A stretch of 64,000 bases of DNA from Cudoniella acicularis (lineage: Eukaryota; Ascomycota; Leotiomycetes; Helotiales; Helotiaceae). Made by a program: the position numbers and the translations under genes. Position 1 is the stretch's first letter. Every line of letters starts with the position of its first letter. The notes under the pieces are model-generated. The model was not told the DNA's origin. It saw only the letters and a list, made by a program, of their open reading frames with translations, and did no database searches. Shown piece after piece: positions 34,976 through 46,809 of this stretch. The DNA is taken from assembly GCA_013054445.1 (NCBI GenBank), contig JAAMPI010000019.1, positions 33,455 to 97,454 of the forward strand. The letters run 5' to 3'.

Positions 34976-36643
34976 TTAACCATTACAATCTGAACAAACT
35001 TTCAGCCGATGCCACGCATTGGCCAAATTGCCTCGCGCATTATATATACTCTTGTGGCTCTCAGGCTGAGAATTGTACGCCTCATCGGTCGCTTTGACAA
35101 CCACCATCGAGCATGCCGTGTCTTGCTTGTCCAATCTAGCGACGTTGAAAGTGCTTTTGTATCGCCATCTTGTCCACGTCCAAGATTTTCGCCCTAAGGA
35201 TAACATCTCATCGTCCAGCAGCGCAGCTTGATCCCAGGTGTCCCCATTATCAGTGCTGACATCAACTCTAACAATCTTCCTCCCCCCGCCCGAATAAGCA
35301 TAACCCTCCAATAGCATCTTCTGGTCCTCCACTTTTGCGTTTGTTATTGCGCTCGTAATTGGCATCTCTTGTATGGAAGACGCCTTATCCCAATCCGGAT
35401 GTGTCTCATTTGGGCCAAAAGACTTGTAGTCCCTCCGCTGCCATTGGGCATGACTTTCTTCGTCGGATACAGTGATGCGCTTTAACCACTTAACGGACCT
35501 TGCAGCAACATGCCCTGGCACGATGGCTCGTAGCGGGAAACCGTGGTCTCGTGGTAGTGGCTCGCCGTTCATTGTGTGTGCGAGCATGACGTCCCCGTAC
35601 GGATTGAGAGCCGATTCGATAGGTATGGAAGCACCGTATGCCTCACTACCCGAAAATTGGATGTGATTTGCTTCTGTATGGCCCTGCATGGCTTGCTGGA
35701 CTGGAAAGCCCGCATCGATGAGGACGTCGGAGAGTCTGACACCTTCCCACACAGCGGTCGATATGGCACCGACTTTCCATTGGAGGCCATTTGTCTGCTG
35801 CGCGTGCATTGTCATGTCGTTTCGACGGTTGCCTGCACATTGCAGAGTTGCCGAGACTTTAATAGGCTTGAACTTGTCACGGAGATCTTGCATCGTGTAC
35901 TGCGTGGTAGTACCATCAAGAAGCTCGACCTCGAGGGTGAATTTTTGCTCCTCAATCTTGGGCACCCACATGTGGTTCCGCACATAGAAAAGCTCATTCG
36001 GCGTGATGGAGTTGTTCGACAAGTCGTCAGTCGAGGTCTCGGCATTGCATGGCTTCGCAGTGATGGTACGAAGCCTCGAACTGCGCAGCGGATCATGTTG
36101 AAAAGGGTCCTCGATCTCCTGTACTACAGGTTTTCCATCGACAAGATCGTCAGAGTGTACAAACCCAATCCTATACTGCTCGAGTATTTCGTAGATGTGT
36201 GCTGTTTTGTGAATGGTGAAGATGTCCCAGTACGGGTCAATGCTACCGCCAGCAGCCTCTAGGATCACCTCGCCGCCAGGATGAGCGGCGACCCAATCTG
36301 TAATGTTGTAGACTTTGTCTCCGCGCGTGACCCACGGACTGCCTGATTTGCCATGGTGCTTTCGGATATCTGATAAACGAAATCTGGGCAGCGTCGGATC
36401 GCGAAGGTCTCGATCTCGATGGGACAGGGAACCGTCATCGGCTCGTAACGAAGAACAGAAGGATACGCCAGCTGCGAGGACGCTAGCTCCGGCAAGCACA
36501 AAAGCAATTGACGGTCCAGAGAGACGCAATGGTCTGGATTTGATAGGTGTTGCAAACTTGGCAAATCGTCGAACTTGAACGCGGCTACGCTGCTGCGCCG
36601 CAAGACGTATTACTCGGGTGGCAGTATAACGGGGTGCCTGCAT
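34976..36643 (-). CDS. Mitochondrial sulfite oxidase (cytochrome b5 plus molybdopterin domain)
   Basis: One exon, 555 aa. The N-terminus is an Arg-rich mitochondrial presequence (MQAPRYTATRVIRLAAQQR) followed by a hydrophobic segment (SIAFVLAGASVLAAGVSF), a bipartite signal for the intermembrane space. A cytochrome b5 domain follows (VYNITDWVAAHPGGEVILEAAGG, with heme His in HPGG and in the KTAHIYEIL helix). Then comes the Moco domain (NELFYVRNH, KVSATLQCAGNRR with the Mo-binding Cys, HTMNGEPLPRDHGFPLRAIVPG, SVKWLKRITV) and a dimerisation domain (ITNAKVEDQKMLLEGYAYSGGG...WTRWRY). No FAD/NADH part is present, which separates it from nitrate reductase. It oxidises sulfite to sulfate, passing electrons to cytochrome c. 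All key residues are present. Confidence 0.93.
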   Translation of the reverse strand: MQAPRYTATRVIRLAAQQRSRVQVRRFAKFATPIKSRPLRLSGPSIAFVLAGASVLAAGVSFCSSLRADDGSLSHRDRDLRDPTLPRFRLSDIRKHHGKSGSPWVTRGDKVYNITDWVAAHPGGEVILEAAGGSIDPYWDIFTIHKTAHIYEILEQYRIGFVHSDDLVDGKPVVQEIEDPFQHDPLRSSRLRTITAKPCNAETSTDDLSNNSITPNELFYVRNHMWVPKIEEQKFTLEVELLDGTTTQYTMQDLRDKFKPIKVSATLQCAGNRRNDMTMHAQQTNGLQWKVGAISTAVWEGVRLSDVLIDAGFPVQQAMQGHTEANHIQFSGSEAYGASIPIESALNPYGDVMLAHTMNGEPLPRDHGFPLRAIVPGHVAARSVKWLKRITVSDEESHAQWQRRDYKSFGPNETHPDWDKASSIQEMPITSAITNAKVEDQKMLLEGYAYSGGGRKIVRVDVSTDNGDTWDQAALLDDEMLSLGRKSWTWTRWRYKSTFNVARLDKQDTACSMVVVKATDEAYNSQPESHKSIYNARGNLANAWHRLKVCSDCNG

Positions 36644-36978
36644 TGTCGTTGGATTTGTAAGAATGAGCCATCGAGGGCACAGAAGAGAATAAAAAGAATA
36701 CCCTCAGTAAATTTCTTTCTAGCCCTGAAAAGAGACGGGCAACGGCGGCGACACGGTGTCTGCTCTCAACCTTACTAATGGCGTGGAGAGCGGAAGTTTG
36801 GTCACGTGTCTCAGACATATGGTTATTCAATCGCCGCCCTGCGTCTTATTGTTTGGGAGATAGCGATTACATAATCCGGTCAAACGCCGCGGGTTGTGGA
36901 ACTTCTGCATGCGGGCGAAAGCTCGGAATTCCGAGATTGCCTTGTCTCAAAATATGCCGCGGACTTGGTCTGCTCACA
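36644..36978. other. Short intergenic region
   Basis: It holds the sulfite oxidase promoter side and the 3' end of the next minus-strand gene; no gene seen. Confidence 0.5.
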
Positions 36979-39300
36979 TCAGTAAATATCAGCATTTAAA
37001 CGCCAAGGCGTTTGGAGAAGTATACCTCGTAGCCCGCTCAAAGCTTCAAATGCCGTGGCATAGTTCTCTAATATGGTTGAAACGGACGTCAAGCCCATCC
37101 GCAGACGTATGAGTAGGTTCTCAGCCATCGGACTGGCTGCTCTAGTCTCCAAGAGAATTGAGTCCATCCTGCTGTGCACCATGAACAGAGTGTATGTGCA
37201 CTGCATGGCGCAACATGCCAAAGACGGCATCAATCGGGGAGCGGCAAGCGTAGAAACAGACGTGAGATAGCATGGTGGCATACACAATTCGCCTGTCGGA
37301 TTTGGAAATGGGAGGTCGTTAAAGGTCTGAGCGATGTTAAGGGCAGCTTTGAGACAGATTTTTGTGGATTGATGCCTGGTAAACGGGAGAAGACCAGCCG
37401 CACCCGGCACGAGAACTGACGACAAACCAGTCGGCGGACTCGGGCTGTCGAATTCGTAAGCGCTCAAGGAAGGTGAGGAACTGGTGGGTGGTTTAGAATC
37501 CAGGTCACAATATTTACCCACGAACACGGGGTTGTCATAAAACGCACAGAATCTGTGTATTTTAATCCTCGCACTTCTATAGTTAGCTGTTGCTCCATTG
37601 CGATCTAGCTGTCATACCTACCTATTGAGTTTGATGCGAGCCATGCATCTTAGAGCACGGGAAACAACTTCTTCGCTGCTTTCTAGTGGCGACGTAGGCG
37701 AGCCTTGTAGGATCCAAGTGTCTGCTTCTCTGTTCACGCCCTCGACGTACTGCTCGAGCGCTTTCATCCTTTCGCAGACATTGAACATGTCATCGTTAGC
37801 TTTGGCGGTCTTGACAAGCTCGGCTGCAAATTGCGTACAAGTCAAGAGGATCTGCTGGGCCTTGATGAACAACTCAAATGCCTAGAATCATGTCAAAAGA
37901 AGCGAGCGCGACAACTCTCTCCCGATGAACATACCTCAGAATCTGCTTGGACGAAAGGATACTTTGTAACAGAACGTTGGGGTAGAGCTGAAGACGTCGG
38001 CGCCTGACCCAGCGTTTAGCACGGTACGCAAGCTCATGGACTCATGCTTACTGAATTGCTAACAATGTTTGCTTGGGTCATGGAGATGTACTACGAAGCG
38101 TTAAGGCGAGATCAAGGGAAAACAAGTTTTACATACTGTCATCCACCACACTCGAGCTTTTACTTCTGAGTAGAGATCTTCTTCCGAACATTCGTGGAGC
38201 GACAAAGCCATTGCCAACACTAAAGCCTGCCCTGCCCTGGACTGCATCTTCTTAAGATTGCCACGTTGCGCATATTCATAGAAGCTAAGGATATCAAGCG
38301 CGACAATGTCCTCTAGTTCCTGGGGCACCTCTTGATGAAACCGGTGCGTTTCAAGTTCGTCTCTGGGCTCTGCAAGAGCAGTAGATGGGCTTATGAAATC
38401 AGGCATATCTTTTTCGCCTTCAATACTTTCAAGTGCGGACTGAGCGAGGTATTGTGCATAGTTGCGTCTGAACAAAAGCGACTCTTGCGTCTGGTAGTTA
38501 GAATCATCGGCACAAGGGATCAATGTAAGCACGGCAGCTATGGCAAGACCAAGTGGACTGGATGGCTCATACTCGGCGATGTCATCTTTGCGGAGATTTG
38601 CTGGAAGATCCAGAGGCGTGTGGATCGGGGGTGGAAGGATGGGAAAGAATGGGTGTATGTACACATAGTACGCCTCGAGTCTATCAGTGTCAGAAGGTGG
38701 TCCTCAGTGAGACGAAAGGTCTTACATTGCGTAATCAGATCCATACGTTCTCACCATAGGAGTCGACACAGTAATCCCCGGTACATTTGCTACACTCGGC
38801 AAGAACAGGCTATCGAATATGTGATCGCTGTCCTGTAAAAACTCTGGAAGGTGTAGAAGGCCCGCGCCTGGCTCGATGAAGTTCTCGATCGCAAGCTCTA
38901 CATACACGATCAGTGGATTCATTGGCGACGAGGTGTACACATACGTTGCGGATGTACTTCTTCTACTGATACTTCAAACGGAGAAAATAAAGGTTGAATA
39001 GAATCGCGGCGAGTTCGCCTTATTCTGGCACCACCCCTTCTGCTCGGTCTATAACTGCATTCTCGTTCTCTAATTTGGCACTGTCATTGCAGCTTGGTCA
39101 GTGAATGCTCCTACTCACGAGGGCAGTCATGCACATACACTACTGCATGGTCGCCCGCCATCGCATCGTGTCTTCAAGCTTCTACTAAAAATTCATGTCA
39201 GTGCCATCAAGTGAGCAGCGGATCTGTGGGCCTACCAGGACAAGCAAGCGACCGGAACTGGCCGGGCCACGGGTGGCCTCTCCGAGCCATTGTCACTCAT
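36979..39300 (-). CDS. Zn2Cys6 transcription factor, nine exons
   Basis: Exons 39236-39300, 39139-39184, 38945-39080, 38726-38897, 38137-38680, 38052-38090, 37935-38003, 37622-37881, 36979-37576 give a single frame of 642 aa; introns are 45-58 nt. The zinc cluster is spread over three exons: C19-x2-C22-x6-C29-x5-C35-x2-C38-x6-C45. Intron 1 splits the codon of C22 and intron 2 lies just before C38. A basic tail (YRPSRRGGAR) follows. The regulator middle domain shows LEAYYVYIHPFFPILPP, LALALAMALSLHE-type helices (VLAMALSLHECSEE), ARVWWMTYISMTQANIVSN, FELFIKAQQILLTCTQF and ARIKIHRFCAFYDNPVF. The pattern is complete and apparently intact. Targets are unknown; neighbours are sulfite oxidase and, beyond a MITE, a monooxygenase. 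Confidence 0.85.
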
Positions 39301-39530
39301 TTCAGAGTCTGTTGCACTGAACGTGCAAAGCAAGATCAGCAGGTTTGGGCCAATTTTCTGATAAACTCCTATAACCTTACCAAGTTACCAATACCGGTTG
39401 CAACGCCTAGGAGCGTGGGGTCCATCGAAGGAATATTAGCTTGTACAAGTGCACGGCGATTGCATCATTTTTGACCGCGATTGCACAATCTGAGTGGTCT
39501 GCGCCCCCGGCATTTTTGGGAAGGATTCAC

Positions 39531-39936
39531 CAGCGTGTGAAATGAGTAGAGTAGAGTATGACCTCATACTCATACTCTACTCAAGTCAAAATATTAGTAC
39601 TCAAACTCTACTCTAATAATACTCGAGTAACTTGAGTAGTACTCGAGTATAACACGTGACCTTAAAACAGCCAGCTTTCTGTTAAAGCGGCACAGGCCAA
39701 TCCTAATACGGAATAGCTCTTCGCTTAAAGCATGCTAATCCTAATACAAAACCTTTTCGCTTACGATAACCAATAAGGAATCTCATAGAAATTCTCGTGA
39801 TTAACTCAAGTATTACTCGAGTAACTCGAGTATATTACTTTAGAGTATTTAAAATATTATGACCCATACTCTACTCTAAACTACTTAAGTAACTCAAGTA
39901 CTACTCGAGTAGTTAGAGTATTTCTTTGACACGCTG
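39531..39936. mobile_element. hAT-type MITE (406 bp) with perfect 8-bp target duplication
   Basis: The ends are CAGCGTGTGAAA and, inverted, CAGCGTGTCAAA. The flanks are the 8-bp direct repeat GGATTCAC (39523-39530 and 39937-39944), the hAT superfamily signature. Both subterminal regions are filled with ACTCGAGTA/ACTCAAGTA repeats on both strands, as expected for transposase-binding subterminal repeats. No coding sequence is present. The intact duplication implies a fairly recent insertion. Confidence 0.92.
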
Positions 39937-40229
39937 GGATTCACGATTGGGTCACAACCGGGGTCTTAGGTGGCACGAAGAACGAACCGAGCTTTCAACT
40001 TACACAGTACACAGTAGTACAACATACTCTGAACTTCAACAGGGTCAAGCAGCCGCTCAATGCAATTATACACACATTATAGCCATGGAAAGTATGATGG
40101 CTCGCCACTTTTCCGTAACAGGCTGCTATACAGGATGTGCCCCCTTTGATAAATTGAATTTCATTTTCCTTATTCTCTAAAACAACTACGCTTGAATCCG
40201 GCCTACCTCGCGGTAGTGGTAGGGAGCAG

Positions 40230-41839
40230 CTAGGTGACGTTCGGCATCTTGTTGAGCAAGTCTAGACCATATGTTGGCGGAGGCGATCTGGCCTTCTTTT
40301 GCCCACTCAAGTCCAAACCATTCAAATTGACATCCAGTTCGTCCCACGCTTGAGCATTTATCCTCCGCCACATTTTCTTCCGCAGCTCAAGACCATCCAG
40401 GAACGCCTTGAACCACTCACGGTTGAAAGGTGGCAGCTGCCGGCCCAGACCATGCTCGCCAGGTCCAGCCAATGCCCGAACTGCCTCGAAATAATCCTCA
40501 AAGTCTGGAAAGACCAGGGTGAACTTGGGGCCATCCCCTCTAGCAGCGATCCGATCCTGCTCCCACTTTTCTTGCTCGGCCACGGGCGGGAGAATAGCTC
40601 GGCCGGCTAAGATGCGTGCCGCTAGCACAGCTTGCCATTCGAAGATTTTGAAAGTCAAGCCTGCAGCTACGGCGCCAATGAAAAGCAGGGTTGGATCTTT
40701 CTGATACACAACATGCTGATACAGGTTCGGGACGCGATTGTTTCTGACCTCTACTTGGGGCAAGAACGGTAGCGTCCAGGAGTATCCGGTGCCGAAGATG
40801 ATGTTGTCGACATCCCGAACCGAGTTTCCATCGACGAAGTGGACGGTACGACCTTCGATTCGTGATATGGATGGCTGCTTTGAAATCTGGGGGTGGTTGA
40901 AGGCATCATCGCCAAAGTACCCATTGGCTTTATGGCCGCTTACGACTGCGTAAACGGGAGATACCACCGCGTTGACCAGATCCACCGCAATATCTGCCCC
41001 TGACACGGAAGCCCCGACGACAATAACCCGCTGAAAATGTGTCAGCATCTATATGACAGTCTCGAAAAGGGGTACTCACCTTTCCTTGGAAGTACTCCTT
41101 TCCACGGAACTGCTTGCTGTGCATAGTACTACCAGGCCGTAGCTTCTCAAACTGCTCGAGTCCTTCAATTGCTGGCACATAGGGCACCGTATAATGGCCG
41201 CTTGCGACAACAACGGCATCGAACCACTCGACCCACCAATAATCCTTCTCAGCACCATCCCTTCGTAGCGTCACCTTCCACTCGTGCCCGACCTTCTCAA
41301 CGCGTTCCACGGTTGTGTTGTAAGATACCAGATCCTGGTAGCCATTGCGGTCCACAAGTCCCTGGATGTATCTCTGCATTACAGACCAGTGGCGGAAAGG
41401 GGTGTCAAGGCCATGTAGGCCGATGGATCTTTGACTACGCTCAGCAGGAATTGGCTCCTGACTGTACGCCATTGGGATGCTGTCAATGTTCGTTTCCAGG
41501 TAAGGATAGATTGACGACTCTGCGTATCGCGGATTGGATATCTTCGCTTTTTGAGCCGGAAGCCTGTCTGGCAACGGGATGGGTGTATCAGCACTCCTGC
41601 TGGCGAGCGCAGCAAAATCAGATAGCAGTGGTGGTGGCTCTTTGTCGGCAAGCCTAAAGTGCAGTATTAGTGACCTTGAATCGAGATGCGTCAATGTCAA
41701 CTTACCAGCAACCGCCAGGAGCTTCACGTCGCTCAAAGACGCGAATAAGGTCGAACGTTTTTTCTTTCGCCAAAGCATCGATCGTGATAGCACCGGCTGG
41801 GCCGGCGCCAATGACAGCGACTCGTTTTACTGATACCAT
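40230..41839 (-). CDS. Flavin-containing monooxygenase (FMO-like)
   Basis: Exons 41706-41839, 41080-41653 and 40230-41030 give 502 aa with 52- and 49-nt introns. The N-terminal FAD-binding Rossmann motif is VAVIGAGPAGAITIDAL. ERREAPGGCW follows. The central FMO-like segment is HSKQFRGKEYFQGK. The NADPH-binding Rossmann motif RVIVVGASVSGADIA begins exactly at exon 3. Then come FGTGYSWTLPFLP (the ATG-like FATGY region) and a helical C-terminus. No signal peptide is seen. FMOs oxygenate soft nucleophiles or act as Baeyer-Villiger enzymes; the substrate is unknown. It is divergently transcribed from an ACS-type MFS carrier with 428 bp between the ATGs, which suggests joint control. Confidence 0.9.
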
Positions 41840-42267
41840 TTTTCGTGACTATGATGAGCGTCTGAGGAATTTCAGAAGCGGCCATATGTGACGATATACA
41901 CACTAGCTGCGACTGCCATAAGCGTCGGCAAGCTTCGACAAGCTGTAGATGCGGCTTTTGACATCGTTCAAGGCCCGCGGCATTTGAGCAGCACCGCGGT
42001 GTTTAAGCAACAACGCCATCCTACGAGGGTATGTTGTGGCTGACTGGGAGCTACTGCTGGGCTTAACTAGATGGAGCGGTTTGGTCTTGCTTCCAATTGG
42101 CTAGCCTCGTGCTTCAAGCGATTGCGCGATCGCCGCCGGAGATTGCTGTATTCAAACAGCGTGCACCAGGTGCAGCCTTGTAAGATTACCAAAAATATAT
42201 TAATCGGTGCGGATCAGCATAACTTCTGTACATTTTAGAGCTCGTTGGAATATCAGCAAACAACACT
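41840..42267. promoter_or_regulatory. Shared divergent promoter region
   Basis: 428 bp between the start codons of the monooxygenase (minus) and the MFS carrier (plus). No frame is present. I could not identify a specific regulator site. Confidence 0.45.
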
Positions 42268-43987
42268 ATGTCCGATTTATCAAACGATAAAATAGTGTAT
42301 AACACGGCTGGTGCCGACCAGTCGTTAGGTTCCGATGATGAATTAGAATGGACACAAGAAGAAGAATTGAAGGCAAGGAGGAAGTACGTTGGACTCGCAA
42401 GACTAAAGTGTTAATAATGATTTACAAAACTACAGAGTCGACGCCTCCGTACTGCCGTTGCTCTTTCTTGGACTTCTAGTCTTTCAACTCGATCGCATGA
42501 ACTTGGCCAGCGCTCTGACAGCCGGGTTCGCGACGAACATACACATCAATCAGTCCACGATCAACTTGGGTAACCAATTGATGTTCATGGGGATTGTAGT
42601 TTTGGAAATACCCTTTAATCTAATTCTGCAAAGGGTTGGACCACGAAAATGGATCTCAGCTCAGGTCTGCGTGTTCGGATTTATCGCCATCATGCAGGTT
42701 TTTGTGAAAAGCCGAAGCGGATTCCTGGCTTCGAGGCTCTTTCTGGGTTTCTCTGAAGCTGGCTACATACCAGGAGCTTCGTACACTCTGTCATGCTGGT
42801 ATACCAAGCGTGAACTTGCAAAGCGAATTGCGATCTTGTTCTTTGGGATGTTCGGCGGAAATGCATTGAGCCCAATACTGGCTACAGGAATCCTCAAACT
42901 AGCTGGCCGCGGCGGGCTCAATGGGTGGCAATGGCTTTTCATAAGTAAGTGGCTCGTCTATTATTTCGATATTGAAAGCTAATCTGGTCCTAGCCGAAGG
43001 CCTGTTCACGATTTTTGTGTCTTCTATGCTGGTTTTGTTCTTGCCGGGCTCGCCTGAAACACCACGGCCGTTATTAAGCCCCGGTCTTGTGCATTTCTCC
43101 AACACCGACCGATCTATCTTGAAGAAGCGGCTCGAGTTGGACGGTCCCGATAGGAATGGAGCAGACGGCGCGCGAATACCGCTCAGGACAGTCTGGAAGA
43201 CAATCATGCACTACAAACGTTGGCCGCACTATGTCTCCACGTTTTGTGTTTTTTCGACGTGGTCTCCGCTAACCACATATTCACCATCAATCATCCTGTA
43301 AGTTGCTAGCTTGATAAATCACAACTCGTTCTGATAGGATGCTCTAGGGCGCTTGGCTTTAACAGCACTGCCGCGAATGCTCTCTCGGCGGTAGGCGCAT
43401 CCTTGGCCCTTTTGGTTGTCTTCTGCATCGCCTACATTAGCGACAAGACCAACAAGCGGGGACTTGCAGTAATCCTTGGCCAGACTTTGTACCTCATTGC
43501 CCTTATCGTTGCTTACTCGGCCCAACCTCATGTGGGAAAGTGGTCGAGATGGGGACTGTGGACTCTAGTTAACGCGTTTGCCGTGGGTTACCACCCTTCG
43601 CACAATTCCTGGGTCCAACTCAACTGCAAGGACAGCGGGGAGAGAAGTATCGCGGTTGCGTAAGTTTCCCTATTAATATGACGTGAAGATGGACTTATGA
43701 GTTTACGACAGCATGTGGGTCATGTCGGCCATTAGTGGTCTTATGGTTGGCACGCAGTATTTCCAAGGCCGTGATGCTCCAAGGTACGTGATTTTTCTTG
43801 TCCAAACACAACGAATAGCCCCTGATGTAGTAGCAGATACCAGACTGGGTTGCGAACCATGATCATTATGGTCTCCGTTGGCATTGCTGCCGCGCTCGTT
43901 CAGGAGGTTATATATATCACTCACAACAGGCGCGTGAAGAAGAGCGCTTCCACGGACAATTCGGAGGCTTATGTGTATGCGCTATAG
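42268..43987 (+). CDS. MFS carrier of the anion:cation symporter (ACS, allantoate/nicotinate-type) family
   Basis: Six exons (42268-42383, 42436-42944, 42994-43297, 43348-43659, 43712-43783, 43837-43987), introns 49-53 nt, 487 aa. ACS features: a hydrophilic acidic N-tail, LPLLFLGLLVFQLDRMNLASA (helix 1 with the D-R-x-N motif), VVLEIPFNLILQRVGPRKWIS, RLFLGFSEAGYIPGASYTLS, WYTKRELAKRIAILFFG, NGWQWLFITEGLFTIF (family hallmark), FLPGSPETPRP, and SDKTNKRGL in the second half. It should import small organic anions or vitamins-like acids; the substrate is undetermined. It probably works with the divergent monooxygenase. Confidence 0.92.
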
Positions 43988-45246
43988 AGAATAGTGTTAC
44001 GAACCCCTCTTAGGACATCTGTCCTAGGACCCAGGGGCCCTTAAGAAAGATTAGGTCAGCAGAAGACAGCGAGGACCTTAGGCTCAGGGAGACGACGGGT
44101 CTGTAACGGTCGGTGTATTTACCCACTATAACAATTATGCAGCAACATATGAAATCTTGGGAGTGAGGTTCTACTAGATGAGCATCGCTTCCAGAAGATA
44201 TCTTCTGGAAGGACCTCGATCCTGAGCCTAAGGGCCATATCCATCACATACTTGACGTTCCCGAATATACTTGGGTAGTGTAGTATTCGGCCAGAATTCC
44301 AACGATACATTGGTTGTTGCATCTATTGTCTGTGGATAAGCCGCTTCCCCCAAGAGTGTTGAAGCCGATTCTTGAAAATTTCAGTAAAGTCGAGGTATTG
44401 CCCCACATTGGTGGAGTGTTGATGATTCTACTTTTGGTTGCAAAACTCCGAATCCTTAGAGAATTGTGTATTGCTAGCAGAATATTTCGGCCTAGTAGGT
44501 AAGGGCTCAAATATTCGTATGCGGTGGCCCGCGAACGGAGGGATGACGGTATATTCAACACAGCATTGTCGGTGTGTGACGGAAAAATGTCAGAATCTCT
44601 GTATAATACAGGCCAAGATTCTAATGAGACCTCAAAACCGGGGAATTGGGACCTTTGAAAACGATATATTTTCTCGGGAGTTTGTATCTATACCAGACTC
44701 AGGGTGCTGATCTGTGACATGATCCAGTTAGTCGTATTCATAGCATCCACTGCGATTGGTTTACCGTCTTTCACTCACTCTTCACTTGGAAAACGCTGAT
44801 AGATAATGAACAATAGATCTGAAAAATGTTGTTGGATGTTGCGAACATTATGATGATTAACACCTAGCCCAAGCAAAATTTTCCAGGTCCATGACGAAAT
44901 GTGAACAGTTCTAGAACCAGCCAGTATCATTACGCATAAAACCTGAGACTTACAAGCGGAACAAGGGCTGTAAATAATAACGCCCCGGTCGGCCATATAA
45001 TGACACATGTGGAGACCCACTGTGTAGTTTAAGTAAGGCCCGGTTGCTTACACCGAGCTAAATTTGTAGTAATGATAATATAATCAATACCACGATACTT
45101 TCTTATTAGAAACCGAGTTTTCTTAAAGAAACGGCTAAAGAGTAACGGCATACTAATTATAAATTCATATACTTGAGAGAAAGAGATTTAAATCTTTTAA
45201 ATAATGGATTCGATAGGGTGGGTTTCTCTTCACCCAGGGACAGACG
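43988..45246. other. Intergenic, no confident gene
   Basis: A TGTTACGAACCCC string at 43995 looks like an LTR start, but no matching end was found. Frames around 44310-44500 (LPPRVLKPILENFSKVEV) resemble a protein fragment that I cannot name. Confidence 0.4.
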
Positions 45247-46351
45247 TTAGCTACTAAGATTGGAAATAAGAAGCCTTGGCGATATAAGGATGCATCTCCT
45301 CCATTTCCATTCCCCTCTTCTTCGTTTTTTGCTTTGGCCTTCCTCTTCCTCCGTTGTCTCTGTCTTGTGCTCAGCATGCGTCTGAATCGTGGCATCTCCC
45401 TCCTCGGCTCTTTCTCCTACTCGTTCTACAGCATCTAACTGTTCCCGCAGATTGCTCTTGCTTTTATTTAGGTATGCAACCGTGCATTCCCATGCAAGGT
45501 CCTTCTTTTCTAAGTCATTGTGTTTGACTGCTGGAATTGATATTATGAGAGTCTTGCTATAAAATGGTGGAACTGACCTTTCAATTTATTATACTCAGAT
45601 TCTAGAAACAATATACGGTCTATAACGCGAGGTAGTTAAATATTTATTTGACTAAGATCATTCGCAGAAGAAATTACTTGCCTTTCATTTCGTGGCACTC
45701 TGCATGTAATTGCCAGTTGTCTTGTCTTGTTGCTGGTTGTCACTTCGTAATTGCCAACTATCCCATTCTAATTGTCCCTTTTCCTCCTGCAGCTTTTCTA
45801 CAACATCTGAAGGGGAAGAAAAGAGATTAGGAACAGCTAGGAGCAGATGATAGATAAACTTACGAATAGAATCTCGAGTTGTAAGTTGGTAAAAGCGGGC
45901 CATTCTCGATAGAAATGGTGACTTGGTTATCGGGCTGTCCTTCCTGTTCCTCAAACTTGCCCCCAAAAGACGGTGCTGCCCATTCCTGGAGCTTGTCATC
46001 CAAATCTGAAGAAGTCAGTGGGTATTCAGAGGGGGTAGTTAGTACAAGCTTACGTCGCAGTTGGGTGACTCGACTGTCTTCACCCTGGTAAAGGGCTCGT
46101 ATCGACGCCTGAGGTCACTGTCAGGTCAGAGATCTCAAAACTAAAGTCAAATCAATATCATACTGGCTCAGGGGCAAGACTGGTGGCTACATCTGATAGG
46201 GTTGAATCTCCGGAAAGACCATGGAGTCTATAGAGAGAAAGATTAGTCATGATCAAGCAGAGGAAGATAATATATATAATAGTGACCCACACTTGGGCAG
46301 CTTGAATGTCGTCTCCCCTTCCATTGTATCGTTTTGGCGTTGTGAACTCAT
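45247..46351 (-). CDS. Putative multi-exon coiled-coil protein of unknown function
   Basis: Several short coding-like segments in order on the minus strand suggest a gene of six or more exons from ATG 46351 to stop 45247. They are MSSQRQNDTMEGETTFKLPK; LHGLSGDSTLSDVATSLAPEP; an exon of uncertain frame near 46000-46110; VEKLQEEKGQLEWDSWQL; ESEYNKLKGQ; then KHNDLEKKDLAWECTVAYL and NLREQLDAVERVGERAEEGD with a basic, nuclear-signal-like tail (GQSKKRRRGEWKWRR). Candidate introns with GT..AG and branch motifs separate them, but two junctions have conflicting phases. No domain is recognised. The gene may be real but poorly modelled, or decaying. Confidence 0.4.
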
Positions 46352-46809
46352 ACCGTGAAGCAAAGGCATCAGATAATAGTAAGTAAAAGGTGAATGAGAA
46401 TGGGTAGGTGGCTGCTCATCTTCCTTTTATACTTCAAGCCCTCTGGGTGACAAGGATCAAGTCTGCCTTGCTAGTTTAAACAACCATTCTGCCGATAGAC
46501 CCTCTTTTGAACTTCATCCTGTCCACAATCCCGGGTTGAATACCCCTGCGTAGATACTTATGGCTCATCAGTGCCGAAGGAGCAAATACTCAGATATTCA
46601 CAGGCTCCATCCCAGCCACTTAGTATTCCCGACCACCCGTGGTTCTCGGAGAGTTCTCCAAGCCTCGTGTCTGCAAAGAACCACCTGTGCATAGAATGTT
46701 CAGCTCTGCCCTTATCTGGAAAGGCGTTAATCAGGAGACTCGCCAATGCTAGCGGAGAGCTCGTAGAAAGCCTAAAGGATGCCAGACAGAGGGAGGATTC
46801 TGGATCTCC

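Noticed and set aside
35576..36262. Plus-strand 228-codon frame inside the sulfite oxidase gene
   Set aside because: Antisense shadow of a clear, fully conserved coding sequence.
43995..44135. TGTTACGAACCCC...CTATAACA as a solo LTR
   Set aside because: Ends match poorly and the flanking pentamers differ (AATAG and ATTAT).
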